Assembly: GCA_963693285.1 (NCBI GenBank)
Contig: OY848917.1
Location: 13,578,192 to 13,642,191 of the forward strand
From: Xestospongia muta
Lineage: Eukaryota; Porifera; Demospongiae; Haplosclerida; Petrosiidae
Direction: 5' to 3'
Length of the DNA stretch: 64,000 bases
The position numbers and the translations under genes are program-made. Positions within the stretch are counted from its first letter, which is position 1. Every line of letters begins with the position of its first letter. Under the pieces are notes generated by a model. That model was not told the origin of the DNA, did no database searches, and saw only the letters and a program-made list of their open reading frames with translations. This document shows, piece after piece, positions 11,062 through 22,100 of this stretch.

Positions 11062-12585
11062 ATGGCTACTCGACTGCTTACTACTAGAACCATAAAAAAG
11101 GGTATGATGAAATTTGAGTTTTATCATTAAAATTTATTACAGTGTTTTATCGTGCTTACTCTACTAAACGAGGGTTAGTGGAACGTCTTGAGGCAGGTGA
11201 GAATATCCTGTGTGCTGAGGGGTATCTGTTAGCATTATCACGACGAGGATATATAACTCATGGTGTTTGGGTACCTGAGTTTATTTTGGAACAACCTGAC
11301 GTTTTGAAGTCTGTTCATTATGAAATGGCACATGCTGGTTCTGATGTGATGGAAGCATTTCAGGTAAGTGTATTAAAACCAAATTGAATGCACTGATTTG
11401 TGTATGATGTATTATATGTGTGTCAAGACTATACAAATCCATACACACGTGCACCTCCAGACTGGACATTACCTGTACCAACCAAACCATAGACGTCCTG
11501 CTGGAGTGATATTCAACAATAATACTAATAATATATATGGGATCAGTCCACAATATAAACTCCTATAATATCCCCATATATAATTTCAATTCCCAAATGT
11601 TAAGTCCTAAAATGTCTGTGTATATTAAAATGTCAAGCAGACATAAATGTGTAGAACATGCCACAATTGTTCAAAAAATTCTTGAACTGTCTGAAATGCT
11701 TCATATACTATAAAGAGAATGATAATATATTTCAAGATACTATAATGTAATTGGATTAACTTTAAGTTTTATATTTTTGTACAGTATTGTACACATCGTG
11801 ATAAGATGCGTCAAATTGGTCGTGAGGAGGATCTAGAGAAGATCAATAGAACTGCCCTAAAAATTGCTCGGGAAGTAGCAGAGGAAAAAGGACTCTTGTT
11901 TGCTGGTGGTATATGCAATACAAACATTTATAAGGAGGGAGTGAATGAAGATCAAGTTCAAGGAATGTTTGATGAACAAGTATGTTGGAGTAAGGAGGAA
12001 GGCGTGGACTATATCATTGCTGAGACTTATCCTACACTAGCTGAGGCAAATATAGCTTTAGATGTAATTAAAAGTTATTCTCTTCCAGCTGCAGTTACAA
12101 TGGCTATATCAAGCAGAGCTCCAGATGGTACTTTGAAAACACTTGATGATGTTCCAATAGGTCGGGCTTGTAAAGAACTATTGGACAATGGTGCTACTAT
12201 TGTTGGTGTTAACTGTATGCGAGGTCCAGAAATGACTCTAGAACTAGTCGAAGAAATCATTAAAGTTTGTCCTCCAGAACGTGTTTGTGCTTTACCAGTG
12301 GCATATCGTACAACAAAAGAAGAGCCGAGTTTCCTTTTACTTACTGATCATGTATGTCCTGCTAATAATCCTGTGTACCCTCGTGGAATGGAACCCTTCT
12401 GCATCTCTCCAATTGAGATTATGGAATTCACTAAGAAATGTCTCAGTCTTGGTTTAAAATATCTAGGTATTTGCTGTGGAAACTCTGGTGAGCTGACACG
12501 TGCAATGGCTGAAGCAATGGGAAGAAAACCTCCAGCAAGTAAATATATTGATCCTACTCAGTTTGGACTCCAAATTAGATTTTGA
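11062..12585 (+). CDS. BHMT: Betaine-homocysteine S-methyltransferase-like enzyme (353 aa), possible mitochondrial presequence
   Basis: Three exons, 11062-11101, 11143-11363 and 11785-12585 (40+221+801 nt), join in phase to 353 residues. The product belongs to the zinc-dependent homocysteine S-methyltransferase family, which moves a methyl group from betaine or a related donor to homocysteine. Conserved blocks: GLVERLEAGE, CAEGYLLALSRRGY, HAGSDVMEAFQ, AGGICNTN, DYIIAETYP, then the zinc cysteines Cys231 (GVNC) and Cys317-Cys318 (GICCG), matching the three zinc ligands of animal BHMT. It ends some 50 residues earlier than vertebrate BHMT, without the C-terminal dimerisation arm. The N-terminus is rich in Arg, Ser and Thr with no acidic residue before the GLVERL block, resembling a mitochondrial targeting peptide. 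The methyl donor (betaine, dimethylthetin or S-methylmethionine) cannot be settled. Confidence 0.9.
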
Positions 12586-12790
12586 AGGTTAAATTTCTTA
12601 ACTTGAATGTCATTTGGAGTATATTTTTCTAATAGTTTCACTAATTAATGATTCAGTTGCAATGTGTAAACTTGATGTTCAAATCCTAGACTTTTTATAC
12701 ATGTAGTGTGCACTACTAATACGACACACCTCTTAATTATTTGCGCATGCGCACTAGGCTTAATATGCCACGTTGTCCAGATTGAAGAAG

Positions 12791-14220
12791 ATGGGTCACA
12801 ATAACGTTTGGTATAGCCACCCAAGAAAATACGGCCAAGGTTCCAGACAATGGTATGTTCATTTTTAACAGTCACAGTAAGAGTAGCTTTAATCAATCAG
12901 TAAGGAAGGAGGCAGTTTTGGCCATAAGTCATTTTTTCTCCGTATGTAATAAGACTATGACCGATCTGTTCTTGGAATTTTACTAAGCAGTACGAGTATT
13001 AGGAACTCTGTAATCAAATGACTAATCTATTTGACTATATATAAACATGATCAATAAAGTGGTAATAAGTATGTATAACTTCAAGTCAGTGAGGATTTCT
13101 CAGTACTGGTATATACCCTCACTAAAACATGAACTAAGTCTCATGATTGAATGTTGAAAAGCTAGAAATATCTTAGGTCTCGAAAATTACCTCACATTCA
13201 TGACATTAGCCTTTAGAAGTAAGAAATTTTGTGTTTCCATTGAACAAAGTCTCCAAGGACGAAGGATGATTATAGATTGTGTGAGAAAGTTGTCAAATCA
13301 TGAGATATAACAAATTCTAGTACTTATTTTAAAATTATAGGTAGTAAAGGCCTAGAACATTATAATGTATTATGTGTCACAAATATTCTCTACTCAATTC
13401 TTGTAGTCGAAGGTGTAAAAACACCCACGGATTAATAAGGAAATATGGTCTCAATCTTTGTAGGCGATGTTTTCGAGAGCATGCTGAAGATATTGGATTC
13501 TTCAAAGTAAATGAATTATTATATAAAGTATCAATCTACAATATATTATTTGGATACTTTGCCTTCATAACTAGCCCGTTGTATGACGTAACCTCATGTG
13601 AAATTACAAACTAATATTACTTGAAAGTCACAGAGATAGTAGTCTTGTATTGCCAACCCTTCACTAAGAGGGGAAGGGTCTGAGGACAAGCACCTGTAGT
13701 ACTTGTAGTACAGAAATGCAAATGTGGGTAGAGCATTCTTAGACCTAATCGGAAGTTAAATGAGTGAAAAATACTAAAGGACTACTGTGATATGCCTGGT
13801 TTGTGTGGAATTATCTTTCAAGTAAATTCACAGAGTATCTTACAATTAACTTAGCTATGTCATGTTACGTAATGCTTTAAGAGTATTAGCAGCTCATGTG
13901 TAATTGGTATTAAGTCAAAAGGGAAAGCTCATAAGTGAAAGAGGCATTTTTGTGGCCTAAAAAAATTTGTAAGCTCTACAAGTCAAATATGTGCTTGTTT
14001 CCGGATTCTTACTTCTCTTACAATATGTTAAGAACATTCTGAAACACAATTTCAGAAGTGATTCTGCAGTGTGATCCTAAATTAGAATAGTTTGATAGAC
14101 TCCTCAATAATAAACATCTTAATTGAGTGAAATACGTAGCATACTGTCACTCTGTAGCAACATTTTCTGTCATATTATTAATTAATTAACTTGTGATTGT
14201 TTTCTTTTCAGATGCGTTAA
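12791..14220 (+). CDS. RPS29: 40S ribosomal protein S29 (uS14)
   Basis: Three exons, 12791-12852, 13407-13506 and 14212-14220 (62+100+9 nt), give 56 residues, the usual length of eukaryotic S29. Exon 1 encodes [20 protein letters not shown]; exon 2 carries the zinc finger as Cys-X2-Cys, then [13 protein letters not shown]2-Cys and the DIGFF end. The third exon is only ATG CGT TAA, giving a -Lys-Met-Arg end like the -Lys-Phe-Arg of yeast S29. If exon 2 were read through instead, the protein would gain about 36 unrelated residues, so splicing is preferred. An AATAAA polyadenylation-type signal lies near 14300-14310. The protein sits in the small-subunit head near the decoding site. Confidence 0.92.
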
Positions 14221-14310
14221 AAGTTATCTCACATTTTAAGAACGAAAACTAGTTGTCTATTTACTGCAATGTCATTATTTTGAAAGATTATTGTTAAAAA
14301 ATAAAAAATA

Positions 14311-16272
14311 AACATTGAATAGTCCACTTTTAGGGTTTGGGTGGAGCTAGTATAAATTAAGGTATAGAGTTTGTGTTTATCCTTGGAGTGTGATGAAGTC
14401 CTGCAAGTGATTGCTCAATGAATGTTTTGTTATATGTCAACATTTACTTCATTGTATAATTTTTTAAACTTAGAAATGAAATATACTATGACTAAAGTGG
14501 CTTCTAAGGAATTATGAATAGGATGAATAGTCATGTAGTCAAAGTTTCTGATTGTTGCATGAGTAATGTATGGTTTGCCATTTGTGTCAAAATGTCCTGA
14601 TGATTGTGAAAGTGGTATCATCATGTACTAGACCCCACCCCAAAACCTTAATCCTAATTCACATCCAGTAATGACCACTCCCATCATTGCAATATTTAAT
14701 TTTACACATACAGGCAGTGTCTAGTTTTAATTTGCTATTGTAATTGTGGGACATTTTAATGTCATTACTTGGACAGTAAATGGTACGAACTGAGAATATG
14801 GCATCAGGTCAGCAATGCTAGCTGTCTTTCACTGCCATAACTCAGTATATAAACGAAGGCCTTGCAATTTAGTACAAAATGAACAACTGATTGAAACTCA
14901 GATATCTTTTTTTTACCCTACAAGGGAGATGTTTTGATCTAAGTCAATAATTAACTTGTCTCGTGTCCAGATATCAATGGACAACTGCCACATGATATTT
15001 TCTTTACCTCCTACTCAATAGTGATAAGTTTAATTGATGCTTTGTGAGGATTGAAATACATACTGAAATGCAGAGTAAGTATAGCTATTGCCGACTGATT
15101 TTACACTGACGTAGTCATTACCCTACAAGCTTTACGGTGGCCTTGCTATATTATATGGACTGCCTAGCAATAAGCATGGAGGCATGGTAAGCATTGTGAT
15201 ATGGCATTAGTTCATTGGAGTACATATATCTGGGCACAGACTAATCAGTTTATTACTTTGACCAGACCTTTCTCCTTCTAGTGTAGGAGTGGTCAAACTA
15301 TGTTAGACTAAGCCTACATGTCTTGCAGTAGACCAAAATGGCAGCTAGATATTGAATATAGTGAAAGATCAATGTTATTGTAGAGGTGTACAGGACTGAT
15401 AATACTGATAGTTTATGACCAAGATGACCTTGCTATTTCAGTATGATGCACTAGCTTTAAGTAACCAAAATTCAGTACTTATATGACCAGCTCAAACTAT
15501 TGTTCAAAGCAAAGCACCAGAGGAAGATGTTTATATCAGAGACTAGGTAATAGGCATTTACCACACCAGCTAGTAAACATGAAAGCACTGCTAGGCTTAA
15601 TAGTGAAAGATCCTAAAGTTACAACTTCAGACATATCCATAGGACATTTCCTCTTAAATCATTCATGATTTTTTTCCATTCTATTCCCCTTTAACTCAGT
15701 ATTAACATTGAATTGTTGCATACATTTTAGCATCCTTCACTTACCAGTTCACCATTCAATTTTGATCTCAGGTTATTACGTTATCATGAATAGATCAACT
15801 AGTATATTAATGAAAATTAGTTTGAAGTTTGTTATCCTGATTTATGAGATACTAATAGAACTATTGTCAACAACAATATAGACGTTGTCATTGTTAACCA
15901 TTCACTTTATGCCATTTCACACTCTATAGAGTAGCATCGAACTTGTTTACTAGATTGGCTGTTTAGCAACATATGATATTAGGCAATAGATATACATTTT
16001 AACGTTTAACAGTCCAATTGTGTAAGATATCTTCCATATAGCCTTTATCTTAAAACTTATAGTGATTTGTGTTATTGTGACATAATTGTGTTAAAATTAT
16101 AAATTGTTATATAACTAGTAGTTGTCCGATCCTCAAATTTGTAGTAAAACTAATTACCAGAGAGAAAACTTAATTGCCATTATTTTAGAATTAAAATTTT
16201 GCATTTTCAATATTTGCATTTTCAATATAAGTAAGCATATCAGCATTATAATTATAATTATATTTAAGTCTC
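14311..16272. other. Intergenic, no supported gene
   Basis: About 2 kb of AT-rich sequence between the S29 3' end and the HNMT-like stop codon. Open frames are short and have neither family resemblance nor usable splice context. Nothing supported. Confidence 0.5.
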
Positions 16273-17982
16273 TTACAGCTGAACTGCAGTTTTCTTTGAC
16301 ACTAGAATTAAATCGACTATATGTCTTATAAAGTAGTTAGGATTTCCATAAGCTATAGCTGCCAAGTATTTGATACAGCACTCTCTAACACTGGTAGGAA
16401 GATGCTCTAATTTGGTTTGAACTATGAAATCAAGCACAAGTTGATGTTCATGAGCTTGAAATTTACTCTTAAAACATTGTGTTAAATCCATCACACCTTC
16501 ATTGATCTTAGGAGTATACTGATATCCCAGTGAATCAAGTACTTGAGTAATGGAAGGTGTGAAATTGACATTGCGGCCTTTCTGATGGAACCAAAAACGA
16601 TCAAATAGTTCATTGAAAGGATCTTTGTGAGCATTAATGATCAGCAATATACCTATATAAAATACTGAGTATAACTTGGAGTCTTTGTTAACTTAAAGTA
16701 ATCAACATTTTTGGTTTTTTGTTCTATTGTTTCCACTATGTTAGAGCAAATAATAAATAAAGCATAATGGAAAGAAGAAAGCATATGAATATCCTATACA
16801 ATTAATACAGGTGTACTTCCTGGAAGTTCTAGACTTCCCTAATTATGATTTACAGGATGCTAAACTTAAACTTAAGTTATATAAATGTGTTATGTATTCT
16901 TTATATTACAAATGTATTCACATACATGTATAATGACACATTAAGTACTCACCCTCATCACTGGTTAATTTCAAGGCAGTGGACAGAGCACCTTCAAGCA
17001 TAGGTATATAGTAAAGGGTGTGTACTATAATAACTAGATCGTAAGTCTCTACTGGGATGAATGTTTGAATGTCTTGAACCAATACACCTTTGACTACAAC
17101 ACGATCTATTTCACTTAATGCCTCTCTGGCTAATTCGCAAGACAATGTATTCACATCTATACCTAGAAAAATAGTAAAATAATCCTGGTATCAACTTACA
17201 AGAAAAATACAACATATACTAGTTGGAATTATATACACGGTACAAGTTCTAGTAATATGAAAATGAATGTAATGATTACTAGTGTGACTGTTCATAATTG
17301 TTTTTCATTATACAATGTCATATAGAAAAAAAATTAATTTAAACAATCACACTATAGTAATCATGTAATGGAATCAAAAATAGAGTAGTTGTGACAATGT
17401 ATGTAAGCATCAATTATACATTTATATCTCTCTTCATACCTAAATAGTGAATAGTAAGATCTGGTAGCTTACTAAGCAGTTTTGTTAGCACTACTTTATC
17501 AAATCGTCCATCACCACATCCAATACTACACAGACTTAATGTAGTTGCAGGCTTCACTGTCAACATTTCAAATGCTTTCTCCACTATGCTATCTGTGTTC
17601 ACCTGAAATTGTGTCGTTGCCTACAAAAGCATAAACCATAAAGCAAGTTACTAGATAATACCTCTCTTAAATATCGTAACAGTCTGGTTATAGGACTTAA
17701 ATGACAGAAGCTATAATAATAACCATCTGTCTGAAGCAAGTCCCAACTTTGTTGCATGTTATACTGAACAAAACCTTTAAGCATAATGTGGGCGGGTATA
17801 GTATATGAATTTGCAACGTGTAGTGTGTGTATTACCACAATGAAGATACTAACTTGATGAAACTGTTTATGTTGTAATGTATAGTTTGGATCATTCAGGC
17901 CTTCTTTATAACCAGACGAGACATTGTGTTGCTGTAGTATAGTGTCCAACTGATGTAGTAGAGTCACCTTAGTCTCTGCCAT
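16273..17982 (-). CDS. Histamine N-methyltransferase-like SAM-dependent methyltransferase (333 aa)
   Basis: Five minus-strand exons, 17982-17854, 17763-17662, 17620-17440, 17162-16953 and 16652-16273 (129+102+181+210+380 nt), join in phase to 333 residues. The class I Rossmann methyltransferase signature is clear: motif I LCSIGCGDGRFD near residue 110, then YDLVIIVHTLYYIPMLEGAL (motif IV region), GILLIINAHKDPF and SITQVLDSLGYQY. These match the order in animal histamine N-methyltransferase (SIGGGAG, MLYYV, LDNLGL), and the length is somewhat above its ~290 residues. Substrate is uncertain; invertebrate HNMT-like proteins may act on other small amines. Exon 3 could instead start 18 nt later at a second in-frame acceptor. 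Cytosolic, no signal peptide seen. Confidence 0.82.
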
Positions 17983-18084
17983 AGAGCATCCAGTGTATTA
18001 CGAAACAAGCTCCACCCGAGCAACTTCCAATCACCCACGCATTGTTATTAGGAAAAAAGTAGAGGGCGAGCCCGAGACCACTAC

Positions 18085-18132
18085 CATAGATAGTATAGAT
18101 TACGTAACGTTACGTAGTCTATACTATCTATG
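18085..18132. repeat. Near-perfect 48-bp palindrome
   Basis: Two 23-bp arms (CATAGATAGTATAGATTACG and on) are reverse complements with one mismatch around a 2-base centre. It lies ~100 bp upstream of the HNMT-like start (minus strand) and next to a second palindrome. Confidence 0.9.
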
Positions 18133-18144
18133 CCACTACCTGGT

Positions 18145-18182
18145 CCCCAGACTGCCACGCCCCGGAGCGTGGCAGTCTGGGG
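18145..18182. repeat. Perfect 16-bp-arm GC-rich hairpin
   Basis: CCCCAGACTGCCACGC (18145-18160) and its exact reverse complement at 18167-18182 are separated by six bases. Paired with the palindrome 13 bp to the left, it makes a double-hairpin module, perhaps one compound foldback element. No rRNA, tRNA or terminator identity is evident. Confidence 0.9.
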
Positions 18183-19189
18183 AGGCCTTGTGCAAGTATG
18201 GGTGTTTTTAACAAGTTACTGTATTGTATGTTTAGTGAATTCATAAACTAAAGTAATTTAACAAATCCACGTGATGAATGGAGACATGTATTACTGGATG
18301 ATTAGGATCAATATTGTCCTCTGCAGAAAACTTTGAGATTTTAAATCATGTGAACATCAACAACATTCCATAGTATATGATACCATTGTACATTGTAAAC
18401 AACTGAATTATAATAAGGGGACATCATATAATCATAACTACTGTCTCCAACTCTCTGAGCACAATTTTGACTAACTACATCCACATTGTTCCTGATAAAC
18501 ACTCATTTCAGTCAGCACACATAACATTAAATTTCCACCAAAACCCAATCATATCACAAGGTTTCCAAAAATGGAAAACAATACTTAAAACAAACAAATT
18601 CCTTTCTTTAGTGTAGTCACTGGTAGATTCAAAGATTTCATGCCCAGTTGGTACAGGGCTTCCTCCTATAATGTACCATGGGTGCTACAATAACACCCAC
18701 ACATACATTAGGTGTCCAATGAACTGGCTCTCTCTCTCTCCATTGCCTTGCAATAACAGCCATCAAGGCCACATACACAATGCAACAAGTCTTTAACAAT
18801 AAAACTAACAAAATGTATTAATAATAAATTATCTATTTGAAGCATTATTTTCAGAAGTTGAATCATTATTTGCCACTTTCCCATGACCTAAGAAATGTCT
18901 CCAGATGAGAGCATCATCTCTAAAGTCTTTGTGAACTATTTGAATCAGAATTTCTAGATGATCAATGATTATTGGAAGCTAAATCCTGAATAGTCTTGTC
19001 CATTGCAGCAATTGTTAAAGTAATGTTACTACTACATTGCTCACAACCCTCCTATTAACTACAAGACGTACAGTTACTAAATAGTTACTATGTTAACTAT
19101 GACATAGTAAATACAATGCTGCGAACTATTCCCAACGAAGGTACACGCTTAATGTTAACTTCATTGAACTCTTGATTAAACAACAATTA
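18183..19189. other. Intergenic, no supported gene
   Basis: No gene supported. A minus-strand open stretch around 18590-18665 follows an AG and reads about 26 codons, but it lacks the sulfurtransferase C-terminal motif and was not used. The remainder is AT-rich and probably includes the 3' flank of the sulfurtransferase gene. Confidence 0.45.
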
Positions 19190-22100
19190 TTAATTGCCAT
19201 CATTAGATGAAATTCCTAAATATAATGTTTGTTTAGGTCCATGTTGACCATATTCAGTCCAGGAACCCTAAAAAAGAAGCAAAGAGAATGTCCTAGAGCA
19301 TATAGCAATGATTGTATTACAGTATCTGTACAAACAGGAGTCCATAAACTCACAAAGGAGGAAGGAGCATGCAACTACCATTTAAAAGCCATTGCAGTAT
19401 TAGACAAACTACAGTGGTCTGCTCATAACCATATTTGGAAGGTTAGTATTTATAATGTGATGAATATGGTTAACTTGCTATGAATATTATTAACATTTCC
19501 TTATATGGTCATTCACAAAATGTGTTTTGTTCAATACTGCAATATGTACAATACCTTCCTATTTTTGTGAGACTATGGGCTCCTGGAACAGAACACTACA
19601 GTACCAAATATATACTGACATATATACTTCTATCTAAGATGCATCATTATATACTAACATAAGGTATTACAGTAATATTTTTACACATCAAAATCAATCA
19701 CTTACATCATAAACTGGTACATCTTTACCCAATAAAGAGGCTGCAAAACTAATCCAACAGGCAGTCACTCCACTACCACATGTAGCTATAATAGGTTTAC
19801 TGAGATCCAGTCCAGCCTTTGCAAACTCTAGAAATATAGTTGTGAGTAAGTATTATATAAAACTATAATTTGACTCTTGCTTTTGCAACAAGGTTATGTG
19901 AATTTGTTACATGGTATTGGCAGATGTATAGACACTAAATAAAAATGTGATATTTCTAAAATTTTGAATACTGTAACTAAATGTAACAAGTATTCTCAAG
20001 TAGCCTGTTTCTTGAAATGGGGAAAAGAGAAATGGTCTGGATGCATGTGTACATCAGAATTACTGTGCTTTTAATAATTATTCATAGTTAGTATCATATG
20101 TATTGGTATGGTATTGCATCATATATGTATACATATTAATGATAGACTTAGTGCAGGCCTTATGAAGATGTCTGAGAAAAGAAAACACTAAGAAAAAGAA
20201 CATGCACTTGTTATAATATCTAAGTAAGGTTTATCAATATCAACTAGATTGTATCCTGTTGACAAGCAAATGAAAATATCAAAACTCCACACAAAGATTC
20301 TAAATGGCCAGTAACTTTCAGATCTTGTAATAAAAACTCTTAGTTTCTCAAAATAGTCACATGACTAGTGTGGGAACATGTATGTAACTTTATACTTCTC
20401 TCCCTTTTGATTTTAAATCATTATATACTCCTTGTTTTAGACCTTACATTATTATCATACCTTGTTCAATGACACTATTACTTGCAAATGTTTTAGACTC
20501 CATATTAAACAGTTTAGTATATGGTAAGTTAATAGCTCCAATCATATGACCACTATAAAGATCTGGGCGTGGCTCAGGAACAACTCCATTGAAACGTTCT
20601 GCACTACGAGCGTCAACAATCTAATTGAGAGTAAACAAATGTGGTTTCTTGAAGATAAAGTACGTGAGAAAATTGAAGTGTATAAAAAGAGACACAAATA
20701 GACTGTAGTAATTTATTAGTATATTTACTATTAGTGTCTCTGAGATATTACAGTATATGGCTGCTAATTTCTTTATAGTGGTGATATCAATTGAATCCCA
20801 TACATAGATATAGAAATGAGGGAATATAGTTATGTGAGCTCATCAACAGGAGTGATGTTAACATTCATCAAGAAATCATTGTCAATTTATTTGCTATAAA
20901 CAATGCTGGAGTATATAGTATTATAGGAACATTACATCTCAATATTAATCCATGTGATTGTCCTTAACCAAATCAATTATGACGTCAATTTACAACAAGA
21001 CTAAAACAGATGGCATTATTGAAATGTACATTTCGTATATATGTATATTCTGTTCATGTTGAGAACAACTGTGGACGTTTAGCGGAATTTCAATTATGAT
21101 AATATCATCAACCTAACTTGGGTGTGGTGTCTTAGTTGCAAACTTTTTTATGAATCATCCTGAGGTTTGCCTGCTTTTACTATTAAAGACATTTTCTATA
21201 GTTTCTGAACTTTTTACTCAAGCTGGAGAACACTTCCACAAATAAGGAATGCCATTTACTTTATATGAGATTACATGTACATGTATATTGTTAATGATAT
21301 AATATATTTAAAACTTAATGCACTACTTGTACATGCTAGTTAGTACAGGGAAACATACATGTATATGTAAGAGTACATTACTACCTGAATATCACCCCTC
21401 TTCAAAGCCTGGACAATGTCATCCATTGTCTTAACTAACTCTGGCCTTTTATTGGCATTATATTTCATTGTGGTTGGGTATATTGGCTCACCTCCAACCA
21501 CAGGGCCACCCTCAGATAACCATCTAGGAAGACCACCATCCAAGATAGATACATTTTGATGTCCAAAGGTCTAACAGACAAAAAATAATAAGTAGACAAA
21601 TGTAATGAAATTAATAACACAATTACTACACTAGTATATGATACCTTGAAGTTTAATGAAGCCAGGTTTAATTGTTAATGAAATTAATAGTAACTCAATT
21701 GTACATGAGCATATATATGGCCAAAACCATATGCATTATTGATAATATATGTCATAAAGCGACACAGTAGTTAAGACCATTGTTTGGTTAAAGTCTGTCT
21801 AATGAACACTGACTGACCTTAAACATCCACCATAGCCTAGCAGATGAGAACATACCAGTAGTATCATTATTGTCATATATCACAACATGATGCTGATCAG
21901 TAATACCCAGCTAGAGAGAGAGAGATACCATAACACATTAATTTATGCAATACAATATACAGACAATCACATGTACAATAATACACCTTTGGTACATTAT
22001 TGTGTTAAACAAAACACTTATGATGTGTGTAACATGATTACTAGAACACTTGTGGGGCTTTAAGATCATTATTAAGTTACTTTAACCAGACCTTCAATTC

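Noticed and set aside
13372..13614. S29 exon 2 read through as an 80-residue protein
   Set aside because: The start at 13372 precedes the acceptor and the end is intronic. The three-exon model gives the exact expected length and both conserved ends.
15483..15668. 61-codon plus-strand frame between S29 and the HNMT-like gene
   Set aside because: No splice context, no recognised motif, and length within chance for this composition.
18590..18665. Minus-strand open stretch after an AG, considered as the last sulfurtransferase exon
   Set aside because: It lacks the Gly-Ser-Trp motif expected after the PVYD strand. The exon at 19267-19190 has it and is closer.
19229..19483. Plus-strand open frame of 84 codons
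   Set aside because: It is antisense to the last sulfurtransferase exon (19190-19267), which is supported by phase, acceptor and the GSWTE motif. The plus frame has no family resemblance.
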